NCBI GenBank assembly: GCA_017610175.1
Contig: JAFCCO010000011.1
Coordinates: 1-46,281 of the forward strand
Reading direction: 5' to 3'
Source of the DNA: Candidatus Iainarchaeum sp.
GTDB taxonomy: Archaea; Iainarchaeota; Iainarchaeia; Iainarchaeales; GCA-2688035
DNA length: 46,281 nt
In this document: positions 42,594-46,281 of the stretch, in pieces
How positions within the stretch are numbered: position 1 is the first letter of the stretch
Layout: every line of letters starts with the position of its first letter
Made by a program: the position numbers and the translations under genes
The notes under the pieces: model-generated
What the model saw: the letters and a program-made list of their open reading frames with translations, nothing else
What the model was told of the DNA's origin: nothing
Database searches by the model: none

Positions 42594-43259
42594 CATCAGT
42601 GAAAGCAGGAAAGCAAGCAATGCCCCCGCTCCCGAACCAAGGAAATTAACCTGGGTGTTTCCAAGCGATTTGCTTCTTTCAAAAACCGCTCCAAAGAATG
42701 AGTCAACCATTGACCCAAAGATTCCGGCAAGAATCAAAACTATAAACAAGTAGATGTTTTGGTAAATTGCAAAGTGAATGCTTGCAATTATTGTTCCGCC
42801 CAAAAGGGAACTCCACATTCCAAGCGCGCTAACCCCTCCATCAGTTCCCGCCTCGACAGGCTTAAGGGTTGTAATCAAAACAGGCTTTGTTTTTGAAAGC
42901 ATTCCGATTTCTGATGAGAGCGTGTCGGCAAGAGCCGCTGCCATTGCCCCGAAGAATGCAATCGGGGAACTGAGCGCAAGCGCAATTATTGCAACCCCGC
43001 TGTTTCCAAAAATATTTCCGATTGTGCGCCTTTCATGCGGGGCCTTATTTTTTGAGGAAAGCCTTGTGCTTGCCTCTGCAACAATAAAGAACAGCACTGT
43101 TAGAAGGAAGTAATTGAATCCACCCAAATAGAATACTGCAAGGCCAACCATATTTGCGATTAAGACTCCCGCAAAGTCAAGCGCTTTTTTTCTAAGGGAA
43201 AATAGTGAAAAGAAAACAAGTATTGCGATAAGCAGAAATAATTCCCAAAGATAAGGCAT
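42588..43259 (-). CDS. DUF92 family membrane protein
   Basis: A 223-aa polytopic protein of the DUF92 family, whose plant relative VTE6 is a phytyl-phosphate kinase. The conserved block NSGVAIIALALSSPIAFFGA, then ALADTLSSEIG and TDGGVSALGM, is clear. A polyprenyl-phosphate kinase role in archaeal lipid salvage is plausible but unproven. ATG 43259 is preferred over the TTG at 43265. It follows the eS1 gene within 6 nt as the last gene of that operon. Confidence 0.85.
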   Translation of the reverse strand: MPYLWELFLLIAILVFFSLFSLRKKALDFAGVLIANMVGLAVFYLGGFNYFLLTVLFFIVAEASTRLSSKNKAPHERRTIGNIFGNSGVAIIALALSSPIAFFGAMAAALADTLSSEIGMLSKTKPVLITTLKPVEAGTDGGVSALGMWSSLLGGTIIASIHFAIYQNIYLFIVLILAGIFGSMVDSFFGAVFERSKSLGNTQVNFLGSGAGALLAFLLSLML

Positions 43260-43265
43260 TGCCAA

Positions 43266-43859
43266 TCATTCCAAGACAAGGGCTCTTGCGATTTCAACCC
43301 TTTTCAGGGGTGCGATTTTCTTAAGATCCTTAAACATCTTTGAGGCAAGCACACCAAACACAACAAGCTGGATGAATGGTGAAAAGTCCTTTTCTGCGGC
43401 GCTTTTTTCAATTCCATCAATCAATCCCTTTCTAATTGCCGTTTCCTGCCTTTTGTCAAGCTTCTTCTGTGAAAGTGCAATTGTCTTAATTTTCATCTTC
43501 TTGCCGTCCTTTGTTGTAACCGTTTGCACAGCCTCTATCTTGCTGCTTCTTCGCCTAACCAATCTGATTACATAGCCGGGTGTAACAACGTGTTCAACAA
43601 GCTGGGTGTGGGCCATCTGCCCCTGAACTTCAAATACCTTAAATTTGACTGTGATGTGCCTTTTCTGCCTTTCACCTGTAAGGTCCCCAAGGTTTGCCTT
43701 GATAGTTCTTCCCATGACTGTTTTTTCTTTTTCGGCAGGGGTTTCCGCCAATTCCTTGTTGTCAAATTCCTTTGGGGCAATAACCTTGAACCATTTCTTC
43801 CTCTTCCACTTGTCAACGGTTCTTTTTGCAGAAGCCCTTTTTTTCTTGTTGTCAGCCAT
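43266..43859 (-). CDS. rps3ae: 30S ribosomal protein eS1 (S3Ae)
   Basis: A 197-aa protein of the small ribosomal subunit. The basic start KRTVDKWKRKKWFKVIAPKEFDN, GRTIKANLGDLTGE, VRRRSSKIEAVQTVTTKDGKK and the C-terminal helices are characteristic. GTGAT lies shortly before its ATG. It is cotranscribed with uS15 and a 45-codon gene. Confidence 0.95.
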   Translation of the reverse strand: MADNKKKRASAKRTVDKWKRKKWFKVIAPKEFDNKELAETPAEKEKTVMGRTIKANLGDLTGERQKRHITVKFKVFEVQGQMAHTQLVEHVVTPGYVIRLVRRRSSKIEAVQTVTTKDGKKMKIKTIALSQKKLDKRQETAIRKGLIDGIEKSAAEKDFSPFIQLVVFGVLASKMFKDLKKIAPLKRVEIARALVLE

Positions 43860-43865
43860 TTAAAA

Positions 43866-44003
43866 TCACTTTTTTTCTGAATCAATTTCCTTTTTTACAA
43901 CACGGTCGAGTTCGGATAATATTTCTTCAACACTGCTTTCGCCTTTTTGCTCAAACAACTTTTTGCCGTTTTTTTCGATTACAGCGTCAAATTGCATTGC
44001 CAT
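43866..44003 (-). CDS. 45-aa small protein between uS15 and eS1
   Basis: A short gene whose ATG overlaps the uS15 stop as TGATG and whose TGA ends 6 nt before the eS1 start. The 45-residue product begins MAMQFDAVIEKNGKK and is highly charged, with a helix around VEEILSELDRVVKKEI. A second ATG (43997) would remove two residues. In some archaea this position holds the KEOPS subunit Pcc1 (about 80 aa), but the sequence is too short and I see no Pcc1 match. Tight coupling on both sides supports translation. Function unknown. Confidence 0.6.
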   Translation of the reverse strand: MAMQFDAVIEKNGKKLFEQKGESSVEEILSELDRVVKKEIDSEKK

Positions 44004-44458
44004 CACTTCACAAGCAGTGCAGCGGTGTCCTCACTGTACCTCCATGTTTTAGGCAATCTTTTCTTGCCCTTGTTGTACTTTGCAAGCCTTCTTATCTTAC
44101 TAACTGTAAGCTGGTATCCACGCTTTGCGGTGTAATCTTTCTTGTTTGTTTCCATATGGGTCTTTAGCATGACACTCTTCCTAATGAGGTTCATCAAATC
44201 CTCCGGTATCTCGGGGAGAAGCTTGTGTTCTTCAAGAATCTGCTCTATTTTCTTGCCGGTAACTGCCTTAATGTCCGGGACGCCGTACTGGTCGCGAAGC
44301 ATTCCGCCAATTTCGGACTGTGAGTGGCCTGCGTTTGCAAGGTTAATTACTGCCTCTTCAATTTCCTTTGGCTTAAGCTCTACCCATGAGGGTGCTTTCT
44401 TTGCCGGGGGCTTGCTGCTTCTGCTTTTTCCCTTTGAACCTGAGTGCATTCTTGCCAT
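44003..44458 (-). CDS. rps15: 30S ribosomal protein uS15
   Basis: A 151-aa archaeal/eukaryotic-type S15 with the N-terminal extension (MARMHSGSKGKSRSSKP), then PSWVELKPKEIEE, the QSEIGGMLRDQYGVPDIK segment, and the C-terminal S15 helices with LRKS-like and RRLAKYNKGKKRLPKTW. It heads the uS15, 45-aa protein, eS1, DUF92 operon. The upstream region has a TATA-like element and a hairpin. Confidence 0.95.
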   Translation of the reverse strand: MARMHSGSKGKSRSSKPPAKKAPSWVELKPKEIEEAVINLANAGHSQSEIGGMLRDQYGVPDIKAVTGKKIEQILEEHKLLPEIPEDLMNLIRKSVMLKTHMETNKKDYTAKRGYQLTVSKIRRLAKYNKGKKRLPKTWRYSEDTAALLVK

Positions 44459-44470
44459 TCAAATCAAACC

Positions 44471-44517
44471 TTTAAAATAAATTAAAATCTCACCTTCCAG
44501 CCCTAACGGCGCTGGAA
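44471..44517 (-). promoter_or_regulatory. uS15 promoter and upstream hairpin
   Basis: On the minus strand a perfect stem TTCCAGC-n9-GCTGGAA (44517-44495), with inner pairs possible, is followed by the T-rich ATTTTAATTTATTTTAAA (44488-44471) before the uS15 ATG at 44458. The hairpin plus T-run could terminate the Bud32 transcript (stop at 44595). The AT block is also placed as a TATA box for a leaderless uS15 mRNA. Either or both are possible. Confidence 0.45.
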
Positions 44518-44594
44518 AGAATAACACAATTTGTAAATTAATTGGATTAAGAAAGGTTTAAAAAGCAAAGCTTGAAGGGCTAAAACAGTTGCAT

Positions 44595-45203
44595 TTAGTG
44601 GTATCTTGCCCTTTTTTCGATTTTCTCAATCTGCTTGACAATTGCTTCCGCATCCTTTGCCTTTGCGCTGTATCCGGCAATAATTTTTTCCCAACCCGCT
44701 GGCATCAAGTCTGCGTGGGTTGCCTCAAAGGTTTTCTTGAACACAAGCAAATCAACCGCCTTGTCCTCGATTTTCTTGCTGTTGCTTCCCAATCCGAAAT
44801 CAATGAAAGTAAGCCTTCCGTTATGTATAAGAATGTTGCTTGTGGTAAGGTCCCCGTGCACCAAATCGTAGGCGTGAAGCCTTGCAATATCTTCCCCGAT
44901 ATCTGTGCAGATGGTCTCGAAGTTTTTCTTGGTGAGCGCGTCCTTTACGCGTGTTCCTGAAATAAATTCCATTAGGATTGAGTGCTCTTCAAGGTCTGTG
45001 TCATACACCTGCGGTGTTGCAACCCCCAACTTTCTTGCCTTTGCAAGAAACCTTGACTCAAGCCTTGTTCTGCTCTTCCTGATTTCGTCATCGAGTTCCT
45101 TGTTTCTGTAATTCTTCGGAACCCTTTTTTTGAGCAGCGCTCCCTTGTTTTCAAATTCGGTCAGGTAGAGCTCTGCCTCTGCGCCTTTTCTAAGCAGTTT
45201 CAT
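44595..45203 (-). CDS. bud32: Bud32/PRPK kinase of the KEOPS complex
   Basis: A 202-aa small atypical protein kinase/ATPase that supports t6A tRNA modification with Kae1. The lid segment GAEAELYL replaces a full Gly-rich loop, followed by KKRVPKNYRNKELD, the catalytic HGDLTTSN and the metal-binding DFGLG, with the C-terminus ending ERRAR-like (IEKRARYH). It is a stand-alone gene, not fused to kae1, and starts 9 nt after the lipoprotein gene. Confidence 0.94.
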   Translation of the reverse strand: MKLLRKGAEAELYLTEFENKGALLKKRVPKNYRNKELDDEIRKSRTRLESRFLAKARKLGVATPQVYDTDLEEHSILMEFISGTRVKDALTKKNFETICTDIGEDIARLHAYDLVHGDLTTSNILIHNGRLTFIDFGLGSNSKKIEDKAVDLLVFKKTFEATHADLMPAGWEKIIAGYSAKAKDAEAIVKQIEKIEKRARYH

Positions 45204-45212
45204 AAATAGAGT

Positions 45213-45725
45213 TCAGCAGACAAGTTGCTTTAAATTGTTTACGTAAACGATGTTGTTTTCAACCTGGAGAACGCGTGAGCTCACAGGTTCCACTTCAAGC
45301 AGTGCCGTTCCTGTCTCTCTGGGGTAATTTCTCTGGAAATTTTCAATTAGTTCAACGGCCTCTTTTCCATTCCTTTCCGCAGACTTAAGCAGCCCAAGCC
45401 CTTCATCCAGTTCTGCGCAGTCGATTTCCGAGAGGTTAATGCGAAGCAGTTTCACCCTTGCCTTTGCAATATTCAGCTGCATTTCAATTGCCGTAACTTC
45501 CGCATCAAGGTATGCCTTAACCACCTGGTTTGAGGCGGTGTCCCTCAATGAAGTCATGTCCGCAAGCAGCAGTTCAAGCTCTGCTTTGCCCTCCGGCAAA
45601 AACTGGCTTCCTGAAACATATCTTTCCTTTGCCTGCTTTGCTTCCAAAAAGCCTGCATCAAATGTCTGGATGCAGCCTGAAAGCAATACAATTCCCAGAA
45701 TTAAAACAATCGGCAGTTTCTTCAT
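45213..45725 (-). CDS. predicted lipoprotein of unknown function
   Basis: A 170-aa protein. Residues 1-18 are a signal peptide ending in the lipobox LLSGC, so Cys18 would be lipid-modified. The rest is mostly helical and charged (two long helices, about residues 45-120), with two further Cys, at IDCAEL and at the very C-terminus. Family not recognised. It is probably cotranscribed with bud32. Confidence 0.78.
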   Translation of the reverse strand: MKKLPIVLILGIVLLSGCIQTFDAGFLEAKQAKERYVSGSQFLPEGKAELELLLADMTSLRDTASNQVVKAYLDAEVTAIEMQLNIAKARVKLLRINLSEIDCAELDEGLGLLKSAERNGKEAVELIENFQRNYPRETGTALLEVEPVSSRVLQVENNIVYVNNLKQLVC

Positions 45726-45730
45726 TTAAA

Positions 45731-45763
45731 CACCGATTATAATAGAGTTTAATAGTATTTAAA
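45731..45763 (-). promoter_or_regulatory. promoter of the lipoprotein-bud32 operon
   Basis: On the minus strand TTTAAATA (45763-45756) lies about 35 nt before the ATG at 45725, and CGGTG (45735-45731) is a short ribosome site. Both fit an archaeal promoter with a leader near 10 nt. Confidence 0.5.
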
Positions 45764-45892
45764 TTTTTTCAATGGACGGGCGGTGTAGAAATTCTTGATT
45801 CTGCATAAAAATAACCGCCGGTCTCTTTTTTTTTAATTGTTTGGTTTATGTGCCGGGATTTGTGGGCTATTGTTTCGGCTGTTACTTGCGGA

Positions 45893-46281
45893 TCACTGTT
45901 TTTTGTAGTAGTATGCTATTGCTCCGATGATTAGCAGTATTGCTATTGCGAGGTAGGTTGTTGTGTTGTTGTTTCCTGCTTCAATTATGCTTTTTTCGAT
46001 TTCAGTGCATTCTGCTTGGTTGCATTCTAGTCCGTAGCCGCAGTTTGTTCCGTTTGGGTGGGGTATGAAGCTGCATTGGCTGTTTATGCATAGTTGGTTT
46101 GTGCAGGGTTCTTGGTCGTCGCAGTCTGCGTCAATTGTGCAGGTTGTTGGTTTTGGGGTGACTTCTGTTGCTGCTGTGGGTATTGGCGGAATCCATTCTG
46201 CTAGTTCTGCTTGTTCTACTTTTTTTTCAACGAAGTATGTTACTTCTGCTTCTTCTCCTGCTTCAAGCTTGGCAATTGTGA
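45893..46281 (-). CDS. C-terminal part of a Cys-rich, C-terminally anchored surface protein, truncated by window edge
   Basis: An open frame enters from the right edge and ends at TGA 45895-45893, giving the last 128 residues. Visible parts are an acidic strand segment, a Pro-rich linker (WIPPIPTAATEVTPKP), and a Cys-rich module with nine Cys, opening CTIDADCDDQEPCTNQLC. A short Asn/Thr spacer leads to one transmembrane helix and YYYKKQ at the end. The start is outside the window. DADCDD-type modules are common in secreted proteins of archaea and delta-proteobacteria. Function unknown. Confidence 0.75.
   Translation of the reverse strand, partial: TIAKLEAGEEAEVTYFVEKKVEQAELAEWIPPIPTAATEVTPKPTTCTIDADCDDQEPCTNQLCINSQCSFIPHPNGTNCGYGLECNQAECTEIEKSIIEAGNNNTTTYLAIAILLIIGAIAYYYKKQ

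Noticed and set aside
1-46281. CRISPR arrays, insertion sequences, tRNA or rRNA genes
   Set aside because: I saw no regularly spaced repeats, transposase motifs, or cloverleaf/rRNA-like sequence anywhere; the only direct repeat of note is the 19-bp pair at 12627.

Overview
This window is archaeal chromosome. It carries PolD (DP1 and DP2), an Orc1/Cdc6 initiator, a Hel308-type helicase, archaeal SecF and SecD, CDP-archaeol synthase, Bud32, SepF, UPF0147, eS1 and uS15, together with TATA boxes about 25-35 nt ahead of starts and GGTGA-like ribosome sites. The dense packing, UPF0147, PolD and a SepF-based division gene suggest a euryarchaeal or DPANN lineage (Diapherotrites/Micrarchaeota-like). 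That placement is inference. Gene density is about one per kb apart from the giant surface genes, and no gene-free stretch exceeds 300 bases.

Layout. (1) 1-3523: 3' part of a Hel308-like helicase interrupted by a 511-residue intein. (2) 3589-20574: an extracellular cluster. A three-gene operon (N-anchored 1491-aa protein, C-anchored 576-aa protein, secreted 934-aa protein) is followed by a 2272-aa protein that looks like a fusion of the first and third, then a prepilin-type aspartic peptidase. (3) 20581-23845: a His-Xaa-Ser (Hxs) radical-SAM peptide-modification cassette: hxsD, a second hxsD-like gene, hxsB, the 72-residue substrate hxsA with four C-terminal HxS triplets, and hxsC. (4) 23902-25905: a membrane-anchored NHL beta-propeller protein whose promoter closely resembles that of hxsA. 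(5) 25896-29743: a HemW/HemN-like radical SAM protein, two adjacent U32 (UbiU/UbiV-like) proteins and a tail-anchored protein. (6) 29755-36762: SepF, Orc1/Cdc6, DP2, DP1 and UPF0147, a replication/division block with a candidate origin at 30115-30336. (7) 36841-45725: NOG1-type GTPase, SecF-SecD, CarS-archaeosortase, SppA, DUF92 protein, the uS15/sORF/eS1 operon, and a lipoprotein-Bud32 pair. (8) 45893-46281: the C-terminus of a Cys-rich membrane-anchored protein that runs off the right edge.

How it fits together. Much of the window concerns the cell surface: giant anchored Ig/carboxypeptidase-regulatory-like proteins, a prepilin peptidase, SecDF, a signal-peptide peptidase, an archaeosortase beside a lipid-synthesis enzyme, and possibly a post-translationally modified HxS peptide. 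The strongest candidate for an undescribed system is the Hxs cassette. I recognise the family as a bacterial-type RiPP-like system. Here it is in an archaeon, with duplicated HxsD, zero-gap same-frame genes, and promoter sharing between its substrate gene and a surface beta-propeller.
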